DNA from: an uncultured Rhodobiaceae bacterium
GTDB taxonomy: Bacteria; Pseudomonadota; Alphaproteobacteria; RS24
NCBI GenBank assembly: GCA_937907245.1
Contig: CALCUM010000002.1
Location: 62,001 to 126,000, forward strand
Length of the DNA stretch: 64,000 bases
Direction of reading: 5' to 3'
The notes below the pieces were generated by a model, which worked only from the letters and a program-made list of their open reading frames with translations, did not search any database and had not been told where the DNA came from. A program made the translations under genes and the position numbers. Positions 47,230 to 56,578 of the stretch are shown here, one piece after another (the stretch's first letter is position 1; each line of letters starts with the position of its first letter).

Positions 47230-49020
47230 TTATTGTAAGCCTGCTGGCGCCGACGTGTGCAGCTTGTCTTGCGCGTGATAGCGCGGCCAGCTTTCGGCTG
47301 CCAATATGCGTTGGCTTATCGGCTCTTGGCGCAAGCGATCGCGATATATCCATAGGTTGCTCATAACCTTTTGAACATAGTCCCGCGTTTCTGGGGCGGG
47401 CAAGCTTTCGATGAACAACAGTGGATCCGTAACGCCTTTGAGCTCGCGGCGCCACCGCCGAACATTGCCTGGCCCCCCATTATAGGCAGCCAGCGCCAAG
47501 ATAAGACTTTTATCAAAATATCGCTCGCCTAGCAGCATGCTTAAATAACGATTGCCAATCTCTAGGTTCAGGTCGGCATCCAGCAATTGATCGCGACCGG
47601 AGCGTCGAAACAGGCTGCGATCTCCGGTCACGAAAGCCGCCGTGCTAGGCATGATTTGCATTAACCCGCGCGCCCCTGCGTGAGATTTCGCCCGTGCCTT
47701 AAAACGACTTTCTTGGCGCACCAAAGCATGCACGAGGGCTGCATCCACTGTCTTTAGTTTTTGTTTATCGCTGGGTTTAGAGCTGGGCACGATATCCACA
47801 ACCGGATAGCTGCTTTCATATAAGGGAAGCGGCAGGCCATTGGAGATGCGCCCACCGAGGCGAGACGCCAGCGCTAATTGCACAGCCGGATATTTATTGT
47901 CGCGCGCATAGGACAGTAGGGCTCGCGCATCTATCTCGCTGACTCTTTCTTGCAGGTATAATAATTCTAATTCGGCCAATTCTTCCTGGTCAGCCTCGCG
48001 CAAGGCCTGGGCGCGCCGCAATGCCGGATGCGACGCAAATAGGTTTCCGGTGTTTTCATCGGCGCGCCGCCAATCGATAATCAAGCCATTGCGCATATGT
48101 TGCATGGCCAGAAGCGCATAGAAATTAGGCCCACTTTGGGCCGCCGAACGCAAATGCAATTCCGCTTCTCGTATGTTGCCTTTATCTCGCAATCCCCGCG
48201 CCGTCCAATAAGACGCTTTTGCCCGTAGCTTGGGGCTGGCGGTTCGGTTGAGCGCCAGTTTTTCAAAATGGTAAATCGCCTGATCCAGTTTTCCCAATCG
48301 ATAGGCCGCCAAGCCAACATGCCAGTCTGCCATTTGCACATATTGGCGTGACCGCGTGGCCTCCAGCGCCAGCTCTAAAGCTTGTGGCACTTTTCCTTCG
48401 ATGTAATAGGAGCGCGCGATGAGTGATTTCAAAAAATCGGTCTCGGCGGCGTTTAGTCGAACGTCTTGCGCCGTTTGTTTTATATATTTCAGCGCTTGGG
48501 TTGGGCGCTCACGACGCACCATAGAGCTGACTTCTTTTTTAATCCGCCGCGCGGTATGGGTGCGAAACAGGCTTTGGCCACGGCTCAGTTTCTCGTTGAA
48601 ATAAACCCGAGATGGCGGTCGCTTGGGCATAGAAACACCGCGTGGTTTTCGCTTTTGCGCCAATTTATAAACCTGCCAAGCACCGGGCTGATCGGCGTAA
48701 TTTTTAAGCCAATCCCGCAACTCCGTCCAGCGCGCACGATAGGCGGTTGGGTGCATATAGCGTTGGAACAAGACATGCCCCATAAGGGTTGGTTTTTCTA
48801 ACTGATTGATCAGGCGGTCGGCACGTCGCCAGCTACCGGTTTTTTGCAGCTCGAAAATATTTTGATATAAAACGCTATCTGGAAGTTTCGCCGCCGTTTC
48901 AAAAGCTGGCCGCGGCGGGGGCGAAGGTTTGGCCAGCGCAGACGAGCCGACGCCCAATAGAACCAGCGCGCACAGCATTCCGAGGGACGCCTTGGGCCAA
49001 ATCTTGCCTAGCGGTTTCAA
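47230..49020 (-). CDS. Soluble lytic murein transglycosylase (SLT family)
   Basis: The 596-residue periplasmic enzyme has an N-terminal hydrophobic export signal (about 8-30), a long alpha-helical superhelix (about 45-430) and a C-terminal SLT domain. The catalytic Glu is in VRQESRFKARAKSHAGARGLMQIMP (first 20: VRQESRFKARAKSHAGARGL), followed by LALAAYNGGPGNVRRW. It cleaves peptidoglycan to 1,6-anhydro products. The start is TTG, sharing a TTGA overlap with the stop of the upstream glycosylase gene, so it is translationally coupled. Confidence 0.93.
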   Translation of the reverse strand: MKPLGKIWPKASLGMLCALVLLGVGSSALAKPSPPPRPAFETAAKLPDSVLYQNIFELQKTGSWRRADRLINQLEKPTLMGHVLFQRYMHPTAYRARWTELRDWLKNYADQPGAWQVYKLAQKRKPRGVSMPKRPPSRVYFNEKLSRGQSLFRTHTARRIKKEVSSMVRRERPTQALKYIKQTAQDVRLNAAETDFLKSLIARSYYIEGKVPQALELALEATRSRQYVQMADWHVGLAAYRLGKLDQAIYHFEKLALNRTASPKLRAKASYWTARGLRDKGNIREAELHLRSAAQSGPNFYALLAMQHMRNGLIIDWRRADENTGNLFASHPALRRAQALREADQEELAELELLYLQERVSEIDARALLSYARDNKYPAVQLALASRLGGRISNGLPLPLYESSYPVVDIVPSSKPSDKQKLKTVDAALVHALVRQESRFKARAKSHAGARGLMQIMPSTAAFVTGDRSLFRRSGRDQLLDADLNLEIGNRYLSMLLGERYFDKSLILALAAYNGGPGNVRRWRRELKGVTDPLLFIESLPAPETRDYVQKVMSNLWIYRDRLRQEPISQRILAAESWPRYHAQDKLHTSAPAGLQ

Positions 49021-49949
49021 GCGTTCACCAATTTAGATTTTAATTCGCATAAATCAGACCAAACATCCGCTTTGGTTTCTGGCCGACGCACCACATAGGC
49101 AGGGTGCAGCATCGGCAAAGCTTTCAGCTTCAAGGTCTCAGGCTGATAGGTCTGCCATTGGCCCCGGAGTTTGGTAATGCCAACTTGCGTTCCTAGCAGC
49201 GTCTTGCTGGATATATTGCCAGCAAGCCATAAAATTTCAGGTTGAGCCAATTCGATGTGGCGCTCCACAAAAGGTTGGCAAATGGCAATTTCATCGGCCG
49301 ATGGAGAGCGGTTTCCAGGTGGCCGCCACGGCACGATATTGGTCATATAAATGTTCTCGTCGCGGCTGAGGCCAATAGAGGCCAGCATTTTGTCAAGCAT
49401 TTGCCCGGCAGGGCCCACAAAGGGTCTGCCCTCTAGGTCTTCTTCTTTGCCCGGAGCTTCGCCGATGAGCATGACTTTGGCGCCGAGCGTGCCATCTTGG
49501 AAGACACAGTTTTTTGCGGTGGATTTTAGCCCGCAAAGTTCGAAACTTTCTATCGCTTGGCTTAACTGTTCGAGCGTATCGGCTGCCGCTGCCACTTTTT
49601 TTGCCATGGCGATGGCGTGTTTTATTTCATTGCCGCCGACGCTCGGGTTTGTGGGCTTGGCAATTGGCATCGCCGGCTTAACAATAGAGGTTGGGGCTAA
49701 AGAGGCTTGCGGCGCTTCGTGCAGCGCTGGCGGCATTTGCGATAGAGGCGTCTCTTCGTTGTGTCCTAGTTCTGGGCTTTGCCCTAGTTCTGGGCTTTGC
49801 CTTAATTCTGGGCTTTGCCCTAGTTCTGGCGCAGTTACCGTGCCTTGCTGGTAATAATGCACCGGCGATTCGGCCAGCACATCGGTGCAGCCCGCCTCTA
49901 GGTGCTGGCGCAGCAAGTCGATTATTTGATGTTGGGTCAAACCGGTCAT
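49017..49949 (-). CDS. Family-4-like uracil-DNA glycosylase with repeat linker
   Basis: The 310-residue protein has an N-terminal extension (about 1-115) with a SPELGQ repeat linker and a family-4-type UDG domain. Catalytic segments are GEAPGKEEDLEGRPFVGPAG and the TNIVPWRPPGNRSP motif. Standard family 4 enzymes hold a 4Fe-4S cluster, with a Cys in a VKCRPP motif at this place; here it is Trp (PWRPP), and the first Cys pair is CGLKSTAKNC. The cluster is therefore probably lost or changed, a variant seen in alphaproteobacteria. ATG 49970 is an alternative start without a Shine-Dalgarno. Confidence 0.88.
   Translation of the reverse strand: MTGLTQHQIIDLLRQHLEAGCTDVLAESPVHYYQQGTVTAPELGQSPELRQSPELGQSPELGHNEETPLSQMPPALHEAPQASLAPTSIVKPAMPIAKPTNPSVGGNEIKHAIAMAKKVAAAADTLEQLSQAIESFELCGLKSTAKNCVFQDGTLGAKVMLIGEAPGKEEDLEGRPFVGPAGQMLDKMLASIGLSRDENIYMTNIVPWRPPGNRSPSADEIAICQPFVERHIELAQPEILWLAGNISSKTLLGTQVGITKLRGQWQTYQPETLKLKALPMLHPAYVVRRPETKADVWSDLCELKSKLVNA
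49765..49830 (-). repeat. 18-bp tandem repeat in the glycosylase linker
   Basis: About 3.7 copies of an 18-bp unit (CCTAGTTCTGGGCTTTGC on the plus strand) encode repeated SPELGQ/SPELRQ. Copies 1 and 2 are identical; copy 3 has two changes. Confidence 0.9.
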
Positions 49950-50157
49950 TGGCTGGCCGCAGCTCCTCATAATTTAGGTGTCTGTAAGATAAGCTGCTTC
50001 GTTCGCTTTGGCTCAGATAAATGTCGTTTTATCACCAAATAGAAGCCGAGCCGCATACTATAATGACAAAGGGTCGCATGGGCGTTGCGTGGCTTGGTAG
50101 AGCGGCGGCAAAAACCTATATCTATCAGAACTAGCGGCAATAAATTTTGTCATAACG

Positions 50158-50186
50158 GTGACGCAAGGCGGTTTTTCTGCTATAGA
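50158..50186 (+). promoter_or_regulatory. Candidate promoter for ETF-QO
   Basis: GTGACG (50158-50163) and TATAGA (50181-50186) are separated by 17 bases, about 40 bases before the start codon. The match to consensus is moderate. A TATAAT at 50059-50064 in the same divergent region has no -35 partner. Confidence 0.4.
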
Positions 50187-50225
50187 AAACGCCAAATTAG
50201 CGACAGTTTTTAAACGGAGCATAAA

Positions 50226-51938
50226 ATGAGTGAATTGCCAGTAAATCAGGTCAACACGCGCCAAGGCTGGGCTTTGGCCCCCGAAGAACGCGAAGGCATG
50301 GAATATGATGTGGTGATTGTTGGTGGCGGCCCTGCGGGTCTGTCGGCGGCGATTCGTTTGAAACAAATGGCGGCCGAAAAAGGCGAAGAGGTCTCGGTTT
50401 GTGTTCTGGAGAAGGGCTCTGAAATTGGCGCTCATATTCTTTCTGGCGCGGTTATTGATCCGGTCGGCATCGAGCGTTTGTTCCCCGATTGGAAAGCCAT
50501 GGGGGCTCCATTGGAAACAGAAGTAACGAGTGACCGTTTCTTGGTTCTGGGCCCTGCGGGTTCTTTCCCGCTGCCAAACTTCATGTTGCCACCTTTGATG
50601 AAAAACCATGGCAATTATATTGCCAGCCTCGGCAATGTCGCGCGCTGGTTGGCCGAACAAGCGGAAGGCATGGGCGTAGAAATTTACCCAGGCTTTGCGG
50701 CGGCTGAATTGCTGTTGGACGAAAATGGCGCCGTTCGAGGTGTGGCCACGGGCGACATGGGCGTGTCTAAAGAAGGCACTAAAAAAGACGGTTGGATGCC
50801 TGGCATGGAATTGCTGGCAAAATATACATTGCTCGGCGAAGGCGTGCGAGGCTCGCTTTCCAAAGCTGCCATCGCGCAATATGAGCTGGATAAAGATAGC
50901 GATTATCAAAAATTTGGTCTGGGCATTAAAGAGCTATGGCAAATCGACCCTGCGCAGCACAAGCCGGGCTATGTGCAGCACACATTCGGCTGGCCGCTAG
51001 ATAATAAAACTGGCGGTGGCTCCTGGATGTATCACTTTGGCGAGGGCCTTGTGTCGATCGGTTTTGTGACCCATTTGAATTATCAAAATCCGCATCTCTC
51101 GCCCTATGACGAGTTTCAGCGCTTCAAAATGCACCCTGCCATCAAACCTGTTTTGCAAGGCGGCAAGCGCATTTCATATGGCGCCCGCGCGATTACCGAA
51201 GGCGGCTATCAGTCGGTGCCAAAACTGGCATTCCCCGGTGGCGCGCTGATTGGTTGCTCGGCTGGTTTTGTTAATCTGCCGCGTATTAAAGGCAGCCATA
51301 ACGCTATGGAAACTGGAATTATGGCGGCTGAAGCGGCTTTTGATGCGGTCACCTCGGGTCGCTCGCATGATGAGTTGGAAGCCTATCAAACCGCTTATGA
51401 CGGCTCGCGCGTTGCCAAAGAATTGTCGATGGTGCGTAATGTGAAGCCGCTGCTGACTAAATTCGGCACTATTTTGGGTACAATTTTGGGCGGCGTAGAA
51501 ATGTGGATGCGGACTTTGCGCATCGGCTTGCCGTTCACGATGCACCACACGAAATCGGATCATGCGAGCTTGAAAAAAGCCTCTGAGTGCAAGCCCATTG
51601 ATTATCCAAAATATGACAATGAAGTGGCTTTCGACAAATTGTCGTCCGTGTTTTTATCTGCCACCAACCACGAAGAAGACCAGCCCGCACATTTGACCCT
51701 GAAAGATGCGTCGGTGCCGATTGAGGTAAACTTGCGCGACTACGACGAGCCAGCGCAACGCTATTGCCCGGCGGGTGTTTATGAAATTGTGGCGGAAGAA
51801 AATGGCGACAATCCGCGTTTGCAAATCAATGCGCAAAACTGCGTGCATTGCAAGACCTGCGATATTAAGTGCCCAAGTCAGAATATTAATTGGGTGGTGC
51901 CAGAGGGCGCAGGCGGGCCAAATTACCCGAATATGTAA
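50226..51938 (+). CDS. Electron transfer flavoprotein-ubiquinone oxidoreductase
   Basis: The 570-residue membrane-associated flavoprotein passes electrons from reduced ETF to ubiquinone, linking fatty acid and amino acid oxidation to the respiratory chain. The FAD-binding GGGPAGLSAAIRLKQM is at about 33-48. The C-terminal 4Fe-4S ligands are in CVHCKTCDIKCPSQNINW (about 539-556). The overall layout matches ETF-QO of mitochondria and alphaproteobacteria. CGGAG precedes the ATG. The ETF genes themselves are not in this window. Confidence 0.96.
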   Translation: MSELPVNQVNTRQGWALAPEEREGMEYDVVIVGGGPAGLSAAIRLKQMAAEKGEEVSVCVLEKGSEIGAHILSGAVIDPVGIERLFPDWKAMGAPLETEVTSDRFLVLGPAGSFPLPNFMLPPLMKNHGNYIASLGNVARWLAEQAEGMGVEIYPGFAAAELLLDENGAVRGVATGDMGVSKEGTKKDGWMPGMELLAKYTLLGEGVRGSLSKAAIAQYELDKDSDYQKFGLGIKELWQIDPAQHKPGYVQHTFGWPLDNKTGGGSWMYHFGEGLVSIGFVTHLNYQNPHLSPYDEFQRFKMHPAIKPVLQGGKRISYGARAITEGGYQSVPKLAFPGGALIGCSAGFVNLPRIKGSHNAMETGIMAAEAAFDAVTSGRSHDELEAYQTAYDGSRVAKELSMVRNVKPLLTKFGTILGTILGGVEMWMRTLRIGLPFTMHHTKSDHASLKKASECKPIDYPKYDNEVAFDKLSSVFLSATNHEEDQPAHLTLKDASVPIEVNLRDYDEPAQRYCPAGVYEIVAEENGDNPRLQINAQNCVHCKTCDIKCPSQNINWVVPEGAGGPNYPNM

Positions 51939-52025
51939 CTCTGTTTCGCTTTTATAGCGCCTTGAGTTGCGCGCACGAGTGGTTACACTAATAGGCAATC
52001 CAACACGCAGGAAGGTGGGATTTCT

Positions 52026-53774
52026 ATGAATTGGCGGAACGGCATTTTGATGGGTTTAGCTGGCGTCAGTGCGCTAGTGGCGTCGGGCGTTGTTTATATA
52101 TCGCAACGCGTTGACGCTTATATCATCGAGCAAGGCGCCTCTGGGGCTTATCTTGCCGCCCGCCAAGCCACGCTTTCCAAAGATTCTGAAGCCGCGGGAG
52201 ACTATTGGTCGATGGCGCTTCTGGCGCGCCCAAAGGACGAACGTTTGTTGCGCGAGGCGCTGCAGGCACAAATTTTGGCAGGCCAAATAGACGCGAGTGT
52301 TGTTACGGCGGAGCGCATTGTCGCCGGCAAACAAGAAAACCGGCAAGCCCGTCTTTTGTTGGCTATCGATGCGTTTAAACATAAAGATTATAAACAAGCC
52401 CTCACCCATCTAGATGCGATGGAAAAGGGGCCTTTTGCAGAAATGCTGAACCCAAATATTCGGTTGTGGATTAGCGTAGCGCAAGGCGATGAAGCCGCCC
52501 GAGACCGAGCCATTGAAAAACTAGGGCGCGGCAGTGTGTTTGCAGCGGTGCCTTTATCGCAATCGGCGGGTGTGTTGGAGCTGAACGCAGAGCCGCAAAA
52601 AGCCCAACGATATTACCAAGATGCGGTACGGGCGGGCGGCGCGCGCTATTTATTTTTCACGCTATCCTATGGCGCGTTTTTGCATCGCCAAGGCGAGATC
52701 GAACGGGCCCGCAAATTATATGCGTTTTTCGCGTCGCAAAACCTAGACAATGCCTATATCAAAGCGGCGCAAACGCGCCTCGAATTCAATACGCCTCAGC
52801 CGCTCAGCACCAACCCACAAACCGGTCTTGCCAGCGCCTTTAGCGCCATTGCCGAGGCCATGGCCAATGAGCAACGGATGGAATTAGCCCTTGGTTTTTA
52901 TCGTATGGCGCAACATTTAGACCCTGAAAATGATCGTGTTTCTTTTGCGGTGGCCAGCTTGCTGGGGCAGCGAGAGCGCTTTGTGCGCGCGGCCGAAGAG
53001 TTTGGCGCCATCTCAAGCGATGCGGTATCTTATGCCGATGCCCAAATTCAGCGGGCGCAAATGTTGTTTCAAGCCGGTGCCAGCGAGGCGGCGATTGCGG
53101 TCTTGTCGGCTCAATCAAGGGCGATGCCGGATAATCGCGACATCTTTATTTCTCTGGGCGATTTATATCGCTCCGAACATCGTTTTGCGGAAGCCGAGAC
53201 AGCCTATGACAAAGCGATTGAAATGGGCACAGGCGCGTCGCAAGACCCCAATCCACGAGATTGGTTTTTATATTTCGCGCGCGGTATGATGCGCGAACGT
53301 TTGGGCACATGGGATATGGCCGAACTAGATTTGCAGATCGCGCGCAAGCTCTCGGGCGATGAGCCCAATGTATTGAATTATCTGGGATATAGTTGGATCA
53401 ACCAAGGTATTTACTTGGATGAGGGACTGAAAATTATCCGCGAAGCGGTGACAAAAGAACCAAAGAACGGTGCTTTCGTGGATAGTTTGGGCTGGGCCCA
53501 TTATCGCTTGGGAAATTACAAACAAGCCCTGATTTTGCTGGAACGGGCGTCGAAAATCGAAAGTGCAGACCCCGTTGTAACCGATCATTTGGGCGATGCC
53601 CTATGGCGGGTGGGCCGCAAAGTGGAGGCGCGCTACCAGTGGCGCAAGGCCTTGGCCTTTGAGCCGAGCTCGGAAGACCGCGCCAAAATTGAAGCCAAAT
53701 TGCTGAAGGGTCTTGGCCCGCCGGAGAAGAAAAAACCCAAAGCGCACATGCCGCGCGGCGGCACGGCCATTTAA
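52026..53774 (+). CDS. Tetratricopeptide repeat protein
   Basis: The 582-residue protein has an N-terminal hydrophobic segment (about 8-26), likely an anchor or signal, followed by many helical repeats. The clearest TPR units are near the C-terminus: ISLGDLYRSEHRFAEAETAYDKA, LNYLGYSWINQG and VDSLGWAHYRLGNYKQALILLERA. It probably acts as a scaffold in the periplasm or at the membrane. The C-terminus is Lys/Pro-rich. It lies 12 bases before ispE and may be cotranscribed, a neighbourhood common in alphaproteobacteria. The partner is unknown. Confidence 0.85.
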   Translation: MNWRNGILMGLAGVSALVASGVVYISQRVDAYIIEQGASGAYLAARQATLSKDSEAAGDYWSMALLARPKDERLLREALQAQILAGQIDASVVTAERIVAGKQENRQARLLLAIDAFKHKDYKQALTHLDAMEKGPFAEMLNPNIRLWISVAQGDEAARDRAIEKLGRGSVFAAVPLSQSAGVLELNAEPQKAQRYYQDAVRAGGARYLFFTLSYGAFLHRQGEIERARKLYAFFASQNLDNAYIKAAQTRLEFNTPQPLSTNPQTGLASAFSAIAEAMANEQRMELALGFYRMAQHLDPENDRVSFAVASLLGQRERFVRAAEEFGAISSDAVSYADAQIQRAQMLFQAGASEAAIAVLSAQSRAMPDNRDIFISLGDLYRSEHRFAEAETAYDKAIEMGTGASQDPNPRDWFLYFARGMMRERLGTWDMAELDLQIARKLSGDEPNVLNYLGYSWINQGIYLDEGLKIIREAVTKEPKNGAFVDSLGWAHYRLGNYKQALILLERASKIESADPVVTDHLGDALWRVGRKVEARYQWRKALAFEPSSEDRAKIEAKLLKGLGPPEKKKPKAHMPRGGTAI

Positions 53775-53786
53775 GGCGCTGCCCTT

Positions 53787-54689
53787 ATGCCCCCCTCAAC
53801 TTTAAGCCTCCTCGCGCCTGCGAAAGTAAATTTAAGCCTGCGGGTGCGCGGCAAGACGGCCGATGGCTACCATGCGCTTGAGAGCCTTGTCGGGTTTTGT
53901 GACATTGGCGATCATTTGCATATGGAAAGCTGTGGGGGCCCGTCTAGCTTAGAAATCAAGGGCGCTTTTTCACACGCCTTAGAGGCGGCACCTAGCGAAG
54001 ATAATTTAATCTGGCGAGCCTTAACCGAGCTTGAACAAGCTTGTGGACGCGCGTTGCCCACTCGTTTGGTGTTGGAAAAAAACTTGCCGGTTGCGGCAGG
54101 CCTGGGCGGTGGCTCAGCCGATGCGGCGGCGGCTTTACGCGGACTGATGCAATTATATGGGCTTGATTTAAACCCAGTCGATTTGGCGGAACTTGCGCTC
54201 CGCCTCGGTGCCGATGTTCCTGTCTGTCTGGCAAAAGAGCCCGCCTGGATGACAGGTATTGGCGAGGTTTTGACGCCTCTTTCCGATTTGCCAGCCGCTG
54301 ATATCGTTTTGGTGAACCCGCGTGTGGCTCTATCCACAGCGTCTGTATTTGCCAATTTATCTCCCGTTGCCAAAAAGCTACCGCCACAAGAAATACCAAG
54401 CGGATGGCAGGGGCTCGATGATTTATGTGCGTTTCTTGGGGGGCAAGGGAATGATTTACAAGCGTCGGCAATATCGTTGGTGCCGGCGATTGAGTTTTGC
54501 CTATCGACGCTGCGCTCCAGTGGCGCGAGATATGTCGCCATGAGCGGCTCTGGCGCCAGCTGTTTTGCTTTGTGTGAGGCGGGGCAGGGCGCAGAGGTTG
54601 CGTCGGCCTATGGCGCGCGGCGGCGCCAAGATTGGGTTCAGGCGGGGCGGTTAATAGGCCCGAGCGATACAAAAGTCGACGAGGCGTAG
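53787..54689 (+). CDS. ispE: 4-diphosphocytidyl-2-C-methyl-D-erythritol kinase IspE
   Basis: The 300-residue GHMP kinase phosphorylates CDP-ME in the MEP isoprenoid pathway. It opens with LLAPAKVNLSLRVRGKTADGYH. The ATP-binding loop is PVAAGLGGGSADAAAALRGL (about 96-115), and the C-terminal GHMP motif is MSGSGASCFAL. Its last 39 bases overlap the opposed polyprenyl synthase gene. Gene order TPR-ispE-polyprenyl synthase links precursor and chain-elongation genes. Confidence 0.95.
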   Translation: MPPSTLSLLAPAKVNLSLRVRGKTADGYHALESLVGFCDIGDHLHMESCGGPSSLEIKGAFSHALEAAPSEDNLIWRALTELEQACGRALPTRLVLEKNLPVAAGLGGGSADAAAALRGLMQLYGLDLNPVDLAELALRLGADVPVCLAKEPAWMTGIGEVLTPLSDLPAADIVLVNPRVALSTASVFANLSPVAKKLPPQEIPSGWQGLDDLCAFLGGQGNDLQASAISLVPAIEFCLSTLRSSGARYVAMSGSGASCFALCEAGQGAEVASAYGARRRQDWVQAGRLIGPSDTKVDEA

Positions 54690-55676
54690 CAAGACCGCGC
54701 GGGTTTCGCTGTCTGGGAATAGGCTCAAGGCATCCTTGGCTTTCTCGCCGTAATGCGTGGCGCGCGCTACCGTGTCGGCCAAGGCTTGCGTATCGGACAT
54801 ATGTTTTGTGGCTTGGGCAAAGCGGGTCTCATGGTCGGCCTCAGACGGCTCGGCCATAACGCTTTCCCAAAATGAGCGGGCCGCTTCATCGCCGCGATGA
54901 TAGGCCAGAATTACCGGCAAGGTCATTTTACCTTCGCGAAAATCTTCACCAATATTCTTACCCAAAACCCGGCCTATGCTGCCATAGTCGAGGGCATCAT
55001 CGATAAGCTGAAAGGCAATGCCGAGGTTTCGGCCATAGGAGGTGAGCGCTTGCATTTGCGCCGATGAGGCGTCGGATATTTCGCCGCCCACTTCGGCCGC
55101 GGCTGAAAATAAAGCGGCGGTTTTCGCATCGATGATTTGCAGATATTTATCTTCGCTAATCTGGGCGTTGTTCATGGCGGCAAGCTGCATGACCTCGCCC
55201 TCAGCGATGACGGCTGCCGCATTCGACAAGATGTCGAGGGCAGGCAGGCTTTCGGCCGCCACCATCATTCGAAACGCTTGGCCCAGCAGAAAATCGCCAA
55301 CCAGCACGCTGGCTGAATTTCCCCATAGCTTGCGCGCAGTTGGTTTGCCACGCCGCATATCGCTATCATCAACCACATCATCATGCAGCAAAGTGGCCGT
55401 GTGCATATATTCGACAGCCGCCGCCATGGTGATGTGATGGTGGCCTTGATAGCCAGATAATCGCGCCGCCGAGAGCGTTAAAAGTGGGCGCAGACGTTTG
55501 CCGCCCGCGCCGATTAAATGTTCAGAAATGGCAGGTATCAGGGCCGCAGCCGACTGCATATGTTTGGCAATCTCGCGCTCCACGCCCACCAGCTCATCCG
55601 CAAACAGGGTTTGAAGTTCCATCAACGCATTGTCGGTTGAGCGCGCGGTCTCGCTAAAATTTATAATTTCTGCCAT
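54651..55676 (-). CDS. Long-chain polyprenyl diphosphate synthase
   Basis: The 341-residue trans-prenyltransferase elongates allylic diphosphates, most likely to the ubiquinone side chain. The first Asp-rich motif is LLHDDVVDDSDMRRGKPTA, and the second is FQLIDDALDYGS. GGKRLRPLLTLSAARLSG is the IPP-binding region. The start at 55676 has AGGAG six bases upstream; an upstream ATG at 55706 lacks one. Chain length cannot be given. It overlaps the end of ispE by 39 bases tail to tail. Confidence 0.93.
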   Translation of the reverse strand: MAEIINFSETARSTDNALMELQTLFADELVGVEREIAKHMQSAAALIPAISEHLIGAGGKRLRPLLTLSAARLSGYQGHHHITMAAAVEYMHTATLLHDDVVDDSDMRRGKPTARKLWGNSASVLVGDFLLGQAFRMMVAAESLPALDILSNAAAVIAEGEVMQLAAMNNAQISEDKYLQIIDAKTAALFSAAAEVGGEISDASSAQMQALTSYGRNLGIAFQLIDDALDYGSIGRVLGKNIGEDFREGKMTLPVILAYHRGDEAARSFWESVMAEPSEADHETRFAQATKHMSDTQALADTVARATHYGEKAKDALSLFPDSETRAVLLRLVDFCIARAY

Positions 55677-55756
55677 AATTTGCTCCTGCGCCCGATTATC
55701 CGCCAATTGGTCATGAGGTCAAGAAAAACGGGGCAAAACGTAACTGAGGCATAGCG

Positions 55757-56536
55757 ATGCACCCACCAGAGGACAGCCAGACGACCTACAGCCTAGATGG
55801 ATTTCTGGGCGAAAAATTGCGTGTGCGTCAGCCCCTCGATGGGTTTCGTTCGGGCCATGATGCGGTTCTTTTAGCTGCCGCCAGCGAGCCCCCCGAAGGC
55901 GGGCATATTATCGAACTCGGCAGTGGCTCGGGGGTTGCCTCTTTATGTTTCGCGGCGCGGCGCACCGATGCGCAAGTCACTGGCCTAGAAATTGACCCGA
56001 AAATGCTGGCACTGGCGCAAAATAACGCCGAAGCCAATAATTTGGGCGAGCGGGTGCATTTTAAGCCCGCCGACATTCATGGCCCCTTCAAGGATATGCA
56101 TTTGGTAGCCAATAGTTATGACGAGGTCATTGCCAATCCGCCGTTTTATAAATTGGGCCATGTGCCAGAGCTGGAAAACGATAGGAAAGCGCGGGCGCTC
56201 ATCGGCACTGAGGGCACATTGGACACATGGGTAAAATGCGCCGCCGCTTTGGCTAAAGCGCGGGGTCATGTGACTTTTATTCACCGCGCCGATGCTTTGG
56301 CGCAGCTTCTCACGGTGATGCAAAAGCGGCTTGGGGATTTGCATGTGCTGCCCGTTTTACCCAAACCCAATAAAGCCGCTACGCGAGTATTGATACGAGG
56401 ACGACGCGACGCGCGTGCGCCCGTAACCCTTTTGCCGCCTTTGGTATTGCAAAACCTAGATGGCAAACCCAGCTCAGCCGCAGAAAGCGTCTTGCGACAT
56501 GGCGCAGCCCTTGCTTTTGCCGAGGCTGGCGGGTAA
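55757..56536 (+). CDS. TrmN6-like tRNA1(Val) (adenine37-N6)-methyltransferase
   Basis: The 259-residue protein has the class I methyltransferase fold. RVRQPLDGFRSGHDAVLLAAA (about 22-42) opens the domain. The SAM motif ELGSGSGVASLCFAAR is near 54-69, and NPPFYK near 131-136 is the N6-adenine type catalytic motif. This resembles E. coli YfiC/TrmN6, which modifies A37 of tRNA-Val. It diverges from the polyprenyl synthase gene and precedes glyQ by 42 bases. Confidence 0.85.
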   Translation: MHPPEDSQTTYSLDGFLGEKLRVRQPLDGFRSGHDAVLLAAASEPPEGGHIIELGSGSGVASLCFAARRTDAQVTGLEIDPKMLALAQNNAEANNLGERVHFKPADIHGPFKDMHLVANSYDEVIANPPFYKLGHVPELENDRKARALIGTEGTLDTWVKCAAALAKARGHVTFIHRADALAQLLTVMQKRLGDLHVLPVLPKPNKAATRVLIRGRRDARAPVTLLPPLVLQNLDGKPSSAAESVLRHGAALAFAEAGG

Positions 56537-56578
56537 TTATCCTCCCATGCATTTGTTTCGCGAAACGGAAAAAACCAC

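Noticed and set aside
50058-50909. Long minus-strand open frame (283 codons) opposite ETF-QO
   Set aside because: It lies fully opposite the conserved ETF-QO gene and its upstream region, with no family features; it is a codon-bias shadow.
53912-54672. Long minus-strand frames opposite ispE
   Set aside because: ispE motifs are intact on the plus strand; these frames lack family features.
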